A stretch of DNA of 64,000 bases from Schwartzia succinivorans DSM 10502 (GCF_900129225.1 NZ_FQUG01000004.1:1-64000), one strand, 5' to 3'; shown: positions 47,277 to 56,818, numbered from the stretch's first letter. A program made the numbers and translations. The notes: generated by a model from the letters alone, not told the origin.

Positions 47277-47789
47277 TTACTTTTGTAAATAGTGACTGGC
47301 AATATCATTGTAGTCTACGGCAGACTGCTTTATAGCCTCGATTTCATCATCGCGCAAATCACGGACGATACGCGCAGGATTTCCGTAGACAAGACTGTTG
47401 GCAGGAATGACTTTTCCCTGTGTAATAATCGTACCCGCGCCAATAACGCAGTTATCCTCTATTACAGCATGACCGAGAAGCACCGCTCCCATACCGATAA
47501 GGCAGTTGTTTCCAACCTTGGAGCAATGGATTATAGCATTATGCCCTATGGTAACATAATCACCGATAATAGTCGGCTCACTGGCCATGACATGAACAGT
47601 ACAGTTATCCTGAATATTAGTAAACTTCCCTACTACTACCTTCTGTATGTCTCCTCTGACAACCGTGTTGAACCAGACATTGGAACCCTCACCCAAAGTG
47701 ACATCACCAATAATCCTTGCTCCGTCAGCGACGAAAACATCAGGCGCAATTACAGGATTTTTATCTTTATAAGGAATAATCTGTCCCAT
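47277..47789 (-). CDS. Gamma-class carbonic anhydrase-like left-handed beta-helix protein
   Basis: 170 aa hexapeptide-repeat protein with imperfect (LIV)GXXXX repeats and the metal His residues (CTVHV, IGHNAIIH) of the CamH/YrdA family. Could be a carbonic anhydrase or an acyltransferase-like protein; most YrdA-type proteins have no confirmed activity. GGAGGAG before the ATG. Confidence 0.88.
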   Translation of the reverse strand: MGQIIPYKDKNPVIAPDVFVADGARIIGDVTLGEGSNVWFNTVVRGDIQKVVVGKFTNIQDNCTVHVMASEPTIIGDYVTIGHNAIIHCSKVGNNCLIGMGAVLLGHAVIEDNCVIGAGTIITQGKVIPANSLVYGNPARIVRDLRDDEIEAIKQSAVDYNDIASHYLQK

Positions 47790-47915
47790 GCACTCTCCTC
47801 CTATCCGCCATACTCTTTTATTTTAACGCATTTATTCAAATTTTTCCATACGAAAAAATCCCGACTTCGTTGCTTATATACATGACAAACGGTTATCCTA
47901 GAACCAATCTCTTCG

Positions 47916-47951
47916 AAAAAAAGGATTATTCTCTTATCGAGAATAATCCTT
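47916..47951 (-). terminator. Terminator after hsdS
   Basis: 13-bp perfect stem AAGGATTATTCTC (47921-47933), loop TTATC, with T-run on the minus strand (47914-47920), eleven bases after the hsdS stop. Confidence 0.85.
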
Positions 47952-47961
47952 TTAATAGACT

Positions 47962-49365
47962 TTAAAAACCTACTCTGCAAATTGTACTAATTCTTTTTTC
48001 AAGCCATTTTGTTGCAGTTACCTCATTTTCTTCAATCGCCATCTCTACAGCCCTCTTTGAATAGTTCAATAAATCTCTGCTCTTTTTTCTCAAATCGTAG
48101 GCGTTTCTAACTATCTTTTTTAGTTCATCTTGAGTTTCATTTGTAATTTTAGGCAACGGAATTTTCATAAATTCATCTTTTGTAATATTAGTAAGAATAG
48201 TCCCCGAGCATCCCCTCTTCAACAACATCTGTATTGGCTTGGATTTTAGCAAAACTAATAATGTTTCACTATTGTAATTATCCGAATCTATCACGTAAAA
48301 ACCTGTTGAACATAATGCATTGTCATATTTTTCTGTAACTAACGCACAACTTTCAAGTGAACCCTCAACAGACGAAACTATCACATATCCTTTTTTAACG
48401 AGACGTCTCGCTCTGGCAGGCAGGTCTTCACCTTTAACTTCTTCTACATCATCAATATCACCAACTTTTCCGATATTAGCCAACTCTATATATTGATAAC
48501 GCTCTCCAGCAACCGGGGTAAATGTTTTATCGTAAATGTTGCAAAGGTTTCCAATAGTACCAATTGACCTAATCTGTCCAATCATATCATAATTCTTTTG
48601 CTGGTAATATTCAGCATCTATCCTTCCAACACTACTGAAACTTTCACCTAGTGATTTGATTGCAATTGAATTAGTAGAAAGTTTATCTATTTTGACTTCC
48701 AACTTGTCTAACAGATATTCTTCTGCCTCCTCAAAGCTTTCTTTAGAATGATTCATTAACTTCAAAAACTGTTCATACGCTTTTTTCAGCTTATCATAAA
48801 AAATTTCACTAAACTCCGGGATGATAAATTCTCTCAATCGTCCAAGAGTAATCATCTGTTGAACTCCACCCGAGCCACCTCTTTGAGATTGTAGTGCTCC
48901 ATACTTTCCCATCATGAATAACGCCATGAAATAATTTGAATTAGTCGTAGAGTATAAAGGTTTTATTATCGCCACATCACGATTCATATTACAAGGCGCC
49001 AAATCTGCTGTTGCCACAGCAATTTGCCCCAAGGTGCCTTTAATTGATATGAGAATATCTCCTTCCTGTACTCTTGCACGGGCATTCTTCTTGTCAACAT
49101 CCTCACTAACATATCTAATCTTTGAAAGATCAATATATCCTTTTCTAATGTTTTCTGCAGTTAAGTACTTAACACCACAATCTAAGTAATCAACTGACCC
49201 ATGTTCACCATCTGTAACCTTATAATACTTACCAATATTGAAATGCTTTCTCTTTAATAACTGTTCAGTTTCATAAACATACTCTTTGGAATAATATTCA
49301 GCATCCATCCTTTTTATTCTTAATATTTCGCTAAGTAATACTTCGCTGCACTCATGCCCATCCAT
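47962..49365 (-). CDS. hsdS: Type I-like restriction specificity subunit
   Basis: 467 aa with two target-recognition domains and coiled-coil spacers. The half-repeats begin RMDAEYYSKEY and RIDAEYYQQKN; recognition domains are TDGEHGSVDYLDCGVKYLTAENI and the second around GERYQYIELANIGK. ATG at 49363-49365 is chosen for its TAAGG site five bases before; a TTG three bases upstream is possible. It follows the fused subunit by about 44 bases. Recognition sequence cannot be predicted here. Confidence 0.85.
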   Translation of the reverse strand: MDGHECSEVLLSEILRIKRMDAEYYSKEYVYETEQLLKRKHFNIGKYYKVTDGEHGSVDYLDCGVKYLTAENIRKGYIDLSKIRYVSEDVDKKNARARVQEGDILISIKGTLGQIAVATADLAPCNMNRDVAIIKPLYSTTNSNYFMALFMMGKYGALQSQRGGSGGVQQMITLGRLREFIIPEFSEIFYDKLKKAYEQFLKLMNHSKESFEEAEEYLLDKLEVKIDKLSTNSIAIKSLGESFSSVGRIDAEYYQQKNYDMIGQIRSIGTIGNLCNIYDKTFTPVAGERYQYIELANIGKVGDIDDVEEVKGEDLPARARRLVKKGYVIVSSVEGSLESCALVTEKYDNALCSTGFYVIDSDNYNSETLLVLLKSKPIQMLLKRGCSGTILTNITKDEFMKIPLPKITNETQDELKKIVRNAYDLRKKSRDLLNYSKRAVEMAIEENEVTATKWLEKRISTICRVGF

Positions 49366-49409
49366 CAATGCCTTAAACTTTGCTTCGTCGAAAGGCTCAG
49401 TGGATGGGC

Positions 49410-52070
49410 TTATTGAAAAAAACTTAAACCTTCTCGTTTAGCAAACTCTATAAATGCTTCTGCAATACCATCTTGACTATATATATTATTAGGATTTGGA
49501 TTAGCTAAATCCGGATCGTGATTAAATAAATCATGCTTCACAAATATGTGTCCATGAGTATCTTTTACACGTTCCGTCCTTTCAAAAACCTCTTCTGCAA
49601 CAAGATAGAATTTTTGTACAGATTTATCTAATGCCTCGTACTCTGCCTGCGAAATAACGCCTTTAGTATTTTCTCCAATAGTAGCAACTTCTTTGTAATG
49701 CTTTTTATCAAACTCCGATAACTGTAAGTAATCCTCAATATTTAAAGATTCCTCATAGCATTCTGCATCTTTCTTTTTATTTTTTAACACAAAGGTCGCA
49801 TTCTTCAATATCCATTTCTTATGTGTATCAAGTTCTCCATATTCTTCAATAAATAAATCCTTAATAAAATCTGTACTTCCACTACTATTCTTATGCTCTT
49901 CTACTTCTGTAATTGAAACGTCCTTAATAATATATTCTGATGCTTTTCCTGCATTATATTCAGCCTCAGTAACCTCCTGTTTATCCGATTTTCGAAAATA
50001 ATGGCGTTCTGTAATATACTTATATGTGTTCCAATTCACGTAGGTTTCAGTAACATATATTTTATCTCCTGAACTATCTTTACTAGGCTCTTGCATAGTC
50101 GCAAAAAAAACAGAATAATCCAACTCTCCTTTTTGATTCAATTCCGGTTTGGGACAAATATTAGGAAACCCACAATTTTCATCTGTCCATTTTTGGACAA
50201 ATAGTACACTGGTTTTTGTTCCAGTTCCGGACTTACCGTTTTTAAATGTATTACCATGCAAACCAACAACCGCTAGAAGCCTACACTGCTTTAAAATATA
50301 CTCACGAATATATTGAGCTGAAGAATTATTGAATGTTCCTTGGGGTAAAACAACAGCCATTCTTCCACCCGGTTTAAGGAAATTAAGATTTCGCTCAATA
50401 AACAGAATGTCTCTATCAACTGCATTCTGCAATTTCGCGGAACAAATCCCTCCTTTATGTCCTAAATCATACTGAGAAATCTGCTCAGTATTATCTAATG
50501 CTCCAGCAAAAGGTGGATTTGCCATCAAAATATCAAAGTTAAATGCCTTGTACTTCTTTCTATCTGAATTTGCAATCGGATCAGCGCTTAACTGCGCCAA
50601 CTTTACAAAGCCTTCGTGATATTTACTCTGCCACTTATCATCATCAAGGAAATTCTTCTTCCAGTTATAGAAATCAAGTGTATTAAGATAAATAACATTT
50701 GTATGTCCATCACCTGCTATGATGTTCAACATACGCCCTACTCTTACTGATTTTTCACTATAATCTATACCAAATACGTTGTTTTGGACATAAGCTAATT
50801 CCTCCGGCTTTCTGGCTCTAGTGGTAAACAAATTGATCGCTTGTGGATTAATTTGCTTCCAAACATGAAATATTGTGTGCATAGGAAACCCACAGCTTCC
50901 TGCAGCAGTATCAATCATTTTTTCTTTAGGCTTAGGATTTAACATCTTTACGCACATATCTATAACATATCTAGGCGTAAAAAATTGTCCCATATCACTC
51001 TTTTGATTTTTATTTACTAAATGTTCAAATGCATCATCAACAACTTCAAGGTTAGAATTAAACAACTTAACATTCTGTAGCTCTTTTACACATGATTTAA
51101 TTGTTTCGGCATGCATATCAAGAACATCTTCTGGAGCAAATACACCGGGCCATTTATTCTTTGCTTCAGAAAACAAATCACTCATATTGCGATAAATATC
51201 ATCAAGAGACTCTGTTTCCTTAACTCTAAATTGCATTACCCTAAATCCAGAATCATCAATATCCTTAAATGGAATTTTATATTTTGTTGTTACGATTGCT
51301 ATTTCATCTGCATCCTGACTTGATAACACTTCATCGTACAATTTTATAAAAATCAACTTAAATATCTCTTCAAACGCCTTATCACTAGAATCATTTGCTC
51401 CAAATCTCTGTTCAACACTAAGAATAATATCTTTTAATGTTTCTGTTTTAAGCCTATCACATTGAATAAGTTGTTTTAATGTAAATCGCCGATTCTCCTT
51501 CCACGCATCAATATCCTCATCTGAGCGTGGAAATTTATCTAACACTATTTGTGTTTCATAGTCTGGAGAATCATAAAACTCGGGCGCTTTATTTCCATTT
51601 ACAAGAACACCAACACACGGATGTTTTTGATTACAATATGTTTGCATCTGTTGAAAAGGAGTCGTTGACTCACCATCCCAGCTTTTTTTATAATCGTCTA
51701 TCCCAGGGCGTTTAACTTCAATAATCATCCTAATGTGCTTATGATTTTCATCAAATACGGCAATATCAATCCTTTTATCATTGATTGTTTGTTTGCCCGC
51801 AAAAATAACTGGTTCTTCAAAAGATATCTGGTCTATCTTATACCCATAATTAGTTGTTAAAATATAAGTATAATACTGACGAATAATCTCTTCTGGCGTA
51901 AGTTTAAAATAATCTCCGTCGTTATTTTTACCACGTTTAATGCACTCAATGCCAGGCTCTCCATCCTTCCTAATTTTTATACGATCATTGATCCACTTTT
52001 TATCTTCCTTCGTAAACTGCGAAATATGTTCATATTCATCTTTCTTCAGAATATCCTTAATAGATATCAT
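49410..52070 (-). CDS. Fused restriction-methyltransferase subunit (BcgI-like or type I-like)
   Basis: 886 aa. N-terminal nuclease domain like the HsdR N-terminal family: RIDIAVFDENHKHIRMIIEVKR with D102, E118, K120. Then an N6-adenine methyltransferase: GQFFTPR (361-367), motif I DTAAGSCGF (387-395), catalytic NPPF (518-521). The rest is long and ends near GLSFFQ. Cutting and methylation on one chain plus a separate S subunit resembles type IIB/IIG (BcgI) systems; no HsdR helicase gene is near. Good RBS GGGGAG. Confidence 0.85.
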   Translation of the reverse strand: MISIKDILKKDEYEHISQFTKEDKKWINDRIKIRKDGEPGIECIKRGKNNDGDYFKLTPEEIIRQYYTYILTTNYGYKIDQISFEEPVIFAGKQTINDKRIDIAVFDENHKHIRMIIEVKRPGIDDYKKSWDGESTTPFQQMQTYCNQKHPCVGVLVNGNKAPEFYDSPDYETQIVLDKFPRSDEDIDAWKENRRFTLKQLIQCDRLKTETLKDIILSVEQRFGANDSSDKAFEEIFKLIFIKLYDEVLSSQDADEIAIVTTKYKIPFKDIDDSGFRVMQFRVKETESLDDIYRNMSDLFSEAKNKWPGVFAPEDVLDMHAETIKSCVKELQNVKLFNSNLEVVDDAFEHLVNKNQKSDMGQFFTPRYVIDMCVKMLNPKPKEKMIDTAAGSCGFPMHTIFHVWKQINPQAINLFTTRARKPEELAYVQNNVFGIDYSEKSVRVGRMLNIIAGDGHTNVIYLNTLDFYNWKKNFLDDDKWQSKYHEGFVKLAQLSADPIANSDRKKYKAFNFDILMANPPFAGALDNTEQISQYDLGHKGGICSAKLQNAVDRDILFIERNLNFLKPGGRMAVVLPQGTFNNSSAQYIREYILKQCRLLAVVGLHGNTFKNGKSGTGTKTSVLFVQKWTDENCGFPNICPKPELNQKGELDYSVFFATMQEPSKDSSGDKIYVTETYVNWNTYKYITERHYFRKSDKQEVTEAEYNAGKASEYIIKDVSITEVEEHKNSSGSTDFIKDLFIEEYGELDTHKKWILKNATFVLKNKKKDAECYEESLNIEDYLQLSEFDKKHYKEVATIGENTKGVISQAEYEALDKSVQKFYLVAEEVFERTERVKDTHGHIFVKHDLFNHDPDLANPNPNNIYSQDGIAEAFIEFAKREGLSFFQ

Positions 52071-52099
52071 CTTATTCTCCCCTAGTTTCTAAATTTCGA

Positions 52100-52211
52100 A
52101 AACGTATACGTTTAGAAACGTGGGATTATGCTATAATAATTTCTAAATGAACCCTTGAAACCGTTGAAGATTCAAGAGATTCAAAATTTCATTTAGAAAC
52201 GTATACTTTTC
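52100..52211 (-). promoter_or_regulatory. Two palindromic boxes in the restriction-system upstream region
   Basis: Perfect 14-base palindrome AAACGTATACGTTT at 52100-52113 and a 13/14 copy AAACGTATACTTTT at 52198-52211, both before the start of the fused subunit (52070). Spacing between starts is 98 bases. They may be operators for a controller that delays restriction after entry; no controller gene is seen. Confidence 0.55.
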
Positions 52212-52228
52212 AAAAAATTTATCCCACT

Positions 52229-52282
52229 AAAAAAGCATCTCTTACCTGCCAAAATTTCAGCAGACAAAAGATGCTTTTTCTA
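52229..52282 (-). other. Hairpin in the 365-base gap 52071-52435
   Basis: AAGCATCTC and the complementary AGATGCTTT arms (about 52234-52242 and 52268-52278) form a stem with T-runs on both sides; a second stem at 52366-52396 serves the ATPase gene. The rest of the gap is AT-rich regulatory sequence; no gene found. Confidence 0.6.
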
Positions 52283-52361
52283 TTTCATCTATTCGTATAT
52301 ATACATGCCGTGAAGAAACCAAAATACAACGTCAGAATAATTTTTTGCCTATAAAAGCAAA

Positions 52362-52396
52362 AAGCCGTAATCCTTTGCTCTGGATTACGGCTTTTC
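52362..52396 (-). terminator. Terminator after the ATPase gene
   Basis: AAGCCGTAATCC (52366-52376) and GGATTACGGCTTT (52384-52396), a 12-bp stem, with a T-run on the minus strand. Lies 40 bases downstream of the ATPase stop at 52436. Confidence 0.8.
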
Positions 52397-52435
52397 ATTC
52401 GAGTTATTCTCTTTTCTAGTGTAAAACCTCTCTAG

Positions 52436-53764
52436 CTATATAAACTGCGCCATTTGCACAGGAATGTATTCCAATGTACCATCCCTCATGTAATCTTTTG
52501 TATAAATCAAAATTCCATGGTCTATTCTTGAGGAATATTTTTCGGTGAATGCATCTAGTGACGAATGGCTCTTATACCCTGAGCTTTTCACTTCTATAGG
52601 ACATACTTTGTTTTTTGATGAAATCAAAAAATCAATCTCATAGTTATGCCTTGATTTTTCATTAAGAAAGGTATGGTAGTAGAGTTCATGTCCATTTGCT
52701 GCCAATGTTTGTGCAACTATATTTTCGTAGATATAGCCAAGATTAGCATGCAGCTTTCCATTAAGCAGCTTTGAATATATATCGTTTTCCGTAAAGCTCT
52801 TATCTTTAAATGCTAGTGTAACAAACAAGCCTGTATCCGCAACAAAGAGCTTGAATCTTGATAAGTCTTTGTTTTGCGCCAGTCCTGCTTCCGGATTGTT
52901 TACGTGATATGATACTAACACAGTCCCTGAATCCTTCAGCTCTGCTATTTGTTCAATAATATCTTTGCCCCTGCTTCCTTCCAAAACGCTTGATACCTTA
53001 TAGCGTGAAGCATTCGACATTAGCTGTGAGGGAATGGCATCAAATAAAATAGAGAGCTTTCCGCTCGAATCAATCTTCCGAAAATCATCTTCATATAATG
53101 TCAATATGTCTCGTTTTACGAGATCGACTTCACTCAAATCATTTGTTATTATGTATTTTTCAACTGCCTGCGGCATTCCACCGACAAGCATATATAGCCG
53201 AAAGTCTCTTAACAGCTTACGGTTTGCAGCCTGTCCAATCTGTTTTTTTGCATCATAGAGTTGCTTTAAAATAGGCACAGATACATTATCTTCTAATGCC
53301 CAGCGAAATTCTTCATAATCCATGGGATACATGTGAAGTTTTCTTTCTTCACTTGGTATCAGAATATCTTTAACATTCTTACGTATAGATATAAGCGAAC
53401 CTGTCTCTATATAATCATACCGTCCATCTGCGACAAGTGCTTTTATTGCCTGCCGTGCTTTAGGGCATAACTGAACTTCATCAAATACGATACACGATTT
53501 GCGTTCTTTCAGACTGGTATTGTATGTCAACTGCAGCTGGAGAAAAATGTAATTTAAATCTGACAGGTCATCAAATAATTCCTTTGTTTCAGGAGACGCT
53601 CTATAGAAATCAAGAAAAATATATGTTTCGTATTCGTTCTTTGCAAATTCTTTCACCAACGTAGATTTCCCAACACGACGCGGCCCCTCAACAAGTACAG
53701 CTGTCTTTCCATTTGATGAATTTTTCCAATGTAACAGCTGATTGTATATCTTGCGCTTAAACAT
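52436..53764 (-). CDS. ATPase with DUF4143 domain
   Basis: 442 aa. P-loop LVEGPRRVGKSTLVKEFAK (about 24-42), Walker B CIVFDEVQLCP, then a DUF4143 C-terminal domain with DFLISSKNKVCPIEVKSSGY (PD-(D/E)XK-like core: D, E-x-K). This family is common in gut bacteria and abundant in accessory DNA; function unknown, often called AAA ATPase. A 33-bp tandem repeat lies directly upstream. Confidence 0.85.
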   Translation of the reverse strand: MFKRKIYNQLLHWKNSSNGKTAVLVEGPRRVGKSTLVKEFAKNEYETYIFLDFYRASPETKELFDDLSDLNYIFLQLQLTYNTSLKERKSCIVFDEVQLCPKARQAIKALVADGRYDYIETGSLISIRKNVKDILIPSEERKLHMYPMDYEEFRWALEDNVSVPILKQLYDAKKQIGQAANRKLLRDFRLYMLVGGMPQAVEKYIITNDLSEVDLVKRDILTLYEDDFRKIDSSGKLSILFDAIPSQLMSNASRYKVSSVLEGSRGKDIIEQIAELKDSGTVLVSYHVNNPEAGLAQNKDLSRFKLFVADTGLFVTLAFKDKSFTENDIYSKLLNGKLHANLGYIYENIVAQTLAANGHELYYHTFLNEKSRHNYEIDFLISSKNKVCPIEVKSSGYKSHSSLDAFTEKYSSRIDHGILIYTKDYMRDGTLEYIPVQMAQFI

Positions 53765-53781
53765 TCAAACACCTCCAACCT

Positions 53782-53898
53782 CAAAATCGTTAATTTTATT
53801 TTAGCTATTTCCTGCAAAATCGTCAATTTTATTTCGCGGTTTTTCTGCAAAATCGTCAATTTTATTTTGCCATTTTCCCGCAAAATCGTTAAATTTGG
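53782..53898. repeat. 33-bp tandem repeat, three full copies and part of a fourth
   Basis: Copies at 53782-53814, 53815-53847, 53848-53880 and a partial one from 53881. Each begins CAAAATCGT.AATTTTATTT; the last 13 bases of each vary. Located 20 bases upstream of the ATPase start, so they may bind a regulator. A short ORF through them (53653-53883, minus) is only the repeat read in frame. Confidence 0.8.
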
Positions 53899-53901
53899 AC
53901 A

Positions 53902-53929
53902 TAAAAAAAGTCCGTACGTTAATACGGAC
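53902..53929 (-). terminator. Terminator after thrB
   Basis: GTCCGTA (53910-53916) and TACGGAC (53923-53929) stem with a minus-strand T-run (53903-53909). Ends the hom-thrB unit. Confidence 0.75.
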
Positions 53930-53951
53930 CGGAAAACTCTAGTTATGAATT

Positions 53952-54878
53952 TCAGATTTCATCCTGCTTCAGTATGTGGGCCCCTCTGCGGTCAACATCG
54001 AGAATCAGAGCCTTTGCTTTGACACTATTCTTTGCAAAGGCCTGCTCCATAGCAGAAGCGACTTCGTGTGGATGCTCAACTGTATATGCTATTATGCATG
54101 GGCCTGCGCCGCTGATGCATGCTCCCAGCGCGCCCTCTCTCTTTGCTGCTTTTATTACGTCTGCCATCCCCGGAATCAGTGACTCTCTGTAGGGCTGGTG
54201 AAGCGCATCTTCAAATGCGTGCCGCAGGAAACGGATATTTCCCTTGATAAGCGCAGCCACGAGCATTGATGACCTTCCGATGTTAAAGATTGCATCCTGC
54301 ATCGGAACCTTTTCTGGCAGTACTTTTCTTGCCGCCTTTGTGGACAAGAAAAAATCCGGAACTGCTACAACCATCTGAAGCGGAATCCGCGGTACAAAGG
54401 AAAAGCTTTCCGCCTTGTGGTTTTCTACAATACTTACGGTAAATCCACCGTATATCGCAGGAGCTACATTGTCGGGATGTCCTTCTATATCCGTTGCAAT
54501 CTGCAAAAGCTCTGCTCTGCTGAAATAATTGTCAATCAGAACGTTCGCTGCCTTTATGCCCGAAACAATGGCAGAAGCACTGCTTCCCAGTCCCCGTGAA
54601 AGTGGGACTCTGTTGACCATGTGAATCCTCGCGCCCTGATATTCTTTATCTTTGTGTGCCCGAGTCAAAAGTGTCTGTATGGAACGCCATACCATATTAC
54701 GGCTGTCACAGGGAATATTTTCGGCACCCTCGCCCTCAAGTTCAATTGACAGGTCAGGCTCATGCAAAAGCGAAAGTGTAATATCATTATAGATTGTACA
54801 CGCTACCCCCAGCGTGTCAAAGCCGGGGCCGCAGTTTGCGCTTGTGCCCGGAACACGAATCGTTATCGAACGTTCCAT
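53952..54878 (-). CDS. thrB: Homoserine kinase
   Basis: 308 aa GHMP kinase. Phosphate loop VPLSRGLGSSASAIVSGI, N-terminal VPGTSANCGPGFDTLGVA and C-terminal GALGACISGAGPCIIA. Phosphorylates homoserine toward threonine. Start overlaps the hom stop by one base (TAATG). Confidence 0.96.
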   Translation of the reverse strand: MERSITIRVPGTSANCGPGFDTLGVACTIYNDITLSLLHEPDLSIELEGEGAENIPCDSRNMVWRSIQTLLTRAHKDKEYQGARIHMVNRVPLSRGLGSSASAIVSGIKAANVLIDNYFSRAELLQIATDIEGHPDNVAPAIYGGFTVSIVENHKAESFSFVPRIPLQMVVAVPDFFLSTKAARKVLPEKVPMQDAIFNIGRSSMLVAALIKGNIRFLRHAFEDALHQPYRESLIPGMADVIKAAKREGALGACISGAGPCIIAYTVEHPHEVASAMEQAFAKNSVKAKALILDVDRRGAHILKQDEI

Positions 54879-56176
54879 TACACTTCACCTTTCTTGGTTT
54901 CGACCCGGATGACGTTAGAAATCGTAGTGACAACGGGCAGATTTAAGAGTACCTGCTCTGCTTTGAGCAGTTGTTTATGATAGACATGATGTGTAACCAC
55001 AACAATTTCGGCCTGGTCTTTTACACGCTGTGTCTGTATAACGGATTTCAGACTGACTCCCTGGTCGCCGAATACTGTTGCGATTGTTCCCAGAACACCC
55101 GGCTGGTCTGCAACAAGCAGCCTGATGTAATATGAGGATTCCGTTTCTTCCAACGGACAGAAGGGTTTGACCTGAAATGCCGAGCAGTCAACCGCAGCGT
55201 AGATTCCTTTTACAATCTCTCTGGCTACGGTAATGATGTCTGCCACAACAGCGGAAGCTGTCGGAAGCGAGCCCGCTCCCTGACCGTAAAACATTGCTTC
55301 CCCGATGGCATTTCCTTTTATAAAGATAGCGTTAAACACATCATTTACCGATGCAAGAGGATGGGCTTTTTTCAGGAAAGCCGGATGCACTCTGACATCG
55401 ACACCCTTTTCGGAGTCATTTGCGATAGCCAGAAGCTTTATGACGTATCCGAGCTCTTTGGCATACTCAATATCCTGCGGAGTGATATGTGTAATTCCTT
55501 CCACAGAGACATCATCCAATGTCACACGCGTATTGAATGCGAGTGATGCAAGAATCGCAACCTTGCGGGCAGCGTCATAGCCCTCAACATCAGCAGCAGG
55601 GTTTGCTTCTGCATAGCCAAGCTCCTGTGCTTCACGAAGCGCGGTTTCGTAGTCATTGCCGCAATTGGTCATCTGTGTCAGCATGTAGTTCGTCGTGCCG
55701 TTTACAATACCCATTACTTCGGTAATGCGGTTGGCGGTAAGACTTTCCTTGAGCGGAGTAATGATAGGAATACCGCCGCCCACGCTGGCTTCAAAAAGGA
55801 ACTCCACGCGGTTTTCTTTTGCCGCGCCGAACATATCCTTGCCAAATTGCGCAACAACATCTTTATTGGCTGTGACGACATGCTTCCCTGCTTTCATTGC
55901 CCGAAGCATGTACTCACGCGCGGGATGAAGTCCACCCATAAGCTCAACAATGATATCTATATCCTCATCTTTAAGGATATCATTGATATCATCGGTCAAC
56001 TCCATGCCTTCGAGGTGAGGCCTTTTCTTTTTCAGGTCTCTGACCAGGATTTTCTTTATTTCGATTTCGGTTCCAGATTTTTGTGAAATCTCATCGACGT
56101 TTTTTTTCAGTACTTCTACAACGCCGCTTCCAACTGTTCCGGAGCCCAATAATCCAATCTTGATAGTTTTGCCCAT
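54878..56176 (-). CDS. hom: Homoserine dehydrogenase
   Basis: 432 aa. NAD(P)-binding GLLGSGTVGSGVVEVL at the start, catalytic domain with GIVNGTTNYMLTQM and YGQGAGSLPTASAVVADII, and a C-terminal ACT domain (VLGTIATVFGDQGVSLKSVIQ) for threonine feedback. Six bases after the ACT regulator gene. Confidence 0.96.
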   Translation of the reverse strand: MGKTIKIGLLGSGTVGSGVVEVLKKNVDEISQKSGTEIEIKKILVRDLKKKRPHLEGMELTDDINDILKDEDIDIIVELMGGLHPAREYMLRAMKAGKHVVTANKDVVAQFGKDMFGAAKENRVEFLFEASVGGGIPIITPLKESLTANRITEVMGIVNGTTNYMLTQMTNCGNDYETALREAQELGYAEANPAADVEGYDAARKVAILASLAFNTRVTLDDVSVEGITHITPQDIEYAKELGYVIKLLAIANDSEKGVDVRVHPAFLKKAHPLASVNDVFNAIFIKGNAIGEAMFYGQGAGSLPTASAVVADIITVAREIVKGIYAAVDCSAFQVKPFCPLEETESSYYIRLLVADQPGVLGTIATVFGDQGVSLKSVIQTQRVKDQAEIVVVTHHVYHKQLLKAEQVLLNLPVVTTISNVIRVETKKGEV

Positions 56177-56181
56177 AATAT

Positions 56182-56628
56182 TTATTCCTGACCAAGAACT
56201 TCCAATCGTTTTACGCCGTCTACCATACGCAGCTTGTCGAGAAGTGCTTCCAAATCAACAGAAAGGTTGACTGTCTCAATGGAAATCGTCGCATTTGCTA
56301 CGCCCTGAAGAGGAATTCCCTGATTGATTGTCAATACGCTTCCCGAGTCACCGGAAATCGTGTTGAGAACGCTGGAAAGCACTCCTCTTTTATGTTCCAG
56401 AAGGAACGTCAATGTTACGATTTTATTTCTGCTTGCTTCATAAAACGGGAAAACATAATCCTTATATTTGTAGTATGCACTGCGGCTCAGGTCCATTTTT
56501 TCAACAGCTTCGTTGATGGTACGTGCATCTCCGCGTTTAAGCATTTCTTTTACACGGATTGTTTTCTTGATTGCTTCCGGTAAAATCTCTTCTCTTACTA
56601 AAAAAAATCCGCTTTTTTCATCTTTCAA
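56182..56628 (-). CDS. ACT-domain protein, PheB/YszB-like
   Basis: 148 aa. N-terminal charged part with helix-turn-helix-like DARTINEAVEKMDLSRSAYYKYKDYVFPF and C-terminal ACT (RGVLSSVLNTISGDSGSVLTINQGIP). Common directly upstream of hom in Firmicutes; presumably a sensing/regulatory protein. Start chosen at TTG (56626-56628), because GGAGG lies 8 bases upstream; the ATG five codons earlier would put that site inside the gene. Confidence 0.85.
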   Translation of the reverse strand: MKDEKSGFFLVREEILPEAIKKTIRVKEMLKRGDARTINEAVEKMDLSRSAYYKYKDYVFPFYEASRNKIVTLTFLLEHKRGVLSSVLNTISGDSGSVLTINQGIPLQGVANATISIETVNLSVDLEALLDKLRMVDGVKRLEVLGQE

Positions 56629-56701
56629 AGTAAACGCCTCCATACTTTGTTATGTAACAAATATTGAATATCCGCTAATACTTTTCGCGAACACATAAAC
56701 A

Positions 56702-56710
56702 ATAATACCA
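56702..56710 (-). promoter_or_regulatory. Extended -10 promoter of the ACT-hom-thrB operon
   Basis: Minus-strand TGGTATTAT (56702-56710) is an extended -10; no good -35 was found. A palindrome TTTGTTA-TG-TAACAAA lies between it and the start (near 56645-56660) and could be an operator. Confidence 0.45.
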
Positions 56711-56818
56711 CACTTTGTTGAAAAATGATATATTTTTTGTAAAATATCTTTCTGCTTTGGACACTTTTCCTTTACATATAAACTTAATCCACTGGTGGCG
56801 GAAAGAGTGTTAACTTGT

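Noticed and set aside
52071-52435. Small gene in the 365-base gap
   Set aside because: No start with RBS; only palindromes and two hairpins seen.
53653-53883. 76-aa minus frame with KLTIL repeats
   Set aside because: It is the 33-bp tandem repeat read in frame and overlaps the ATPase start; no RBS.
53782-53898. CRISPR array
   Set aside because: Copies are directly adjacent with no unique spacers of constant length and no cas genes.
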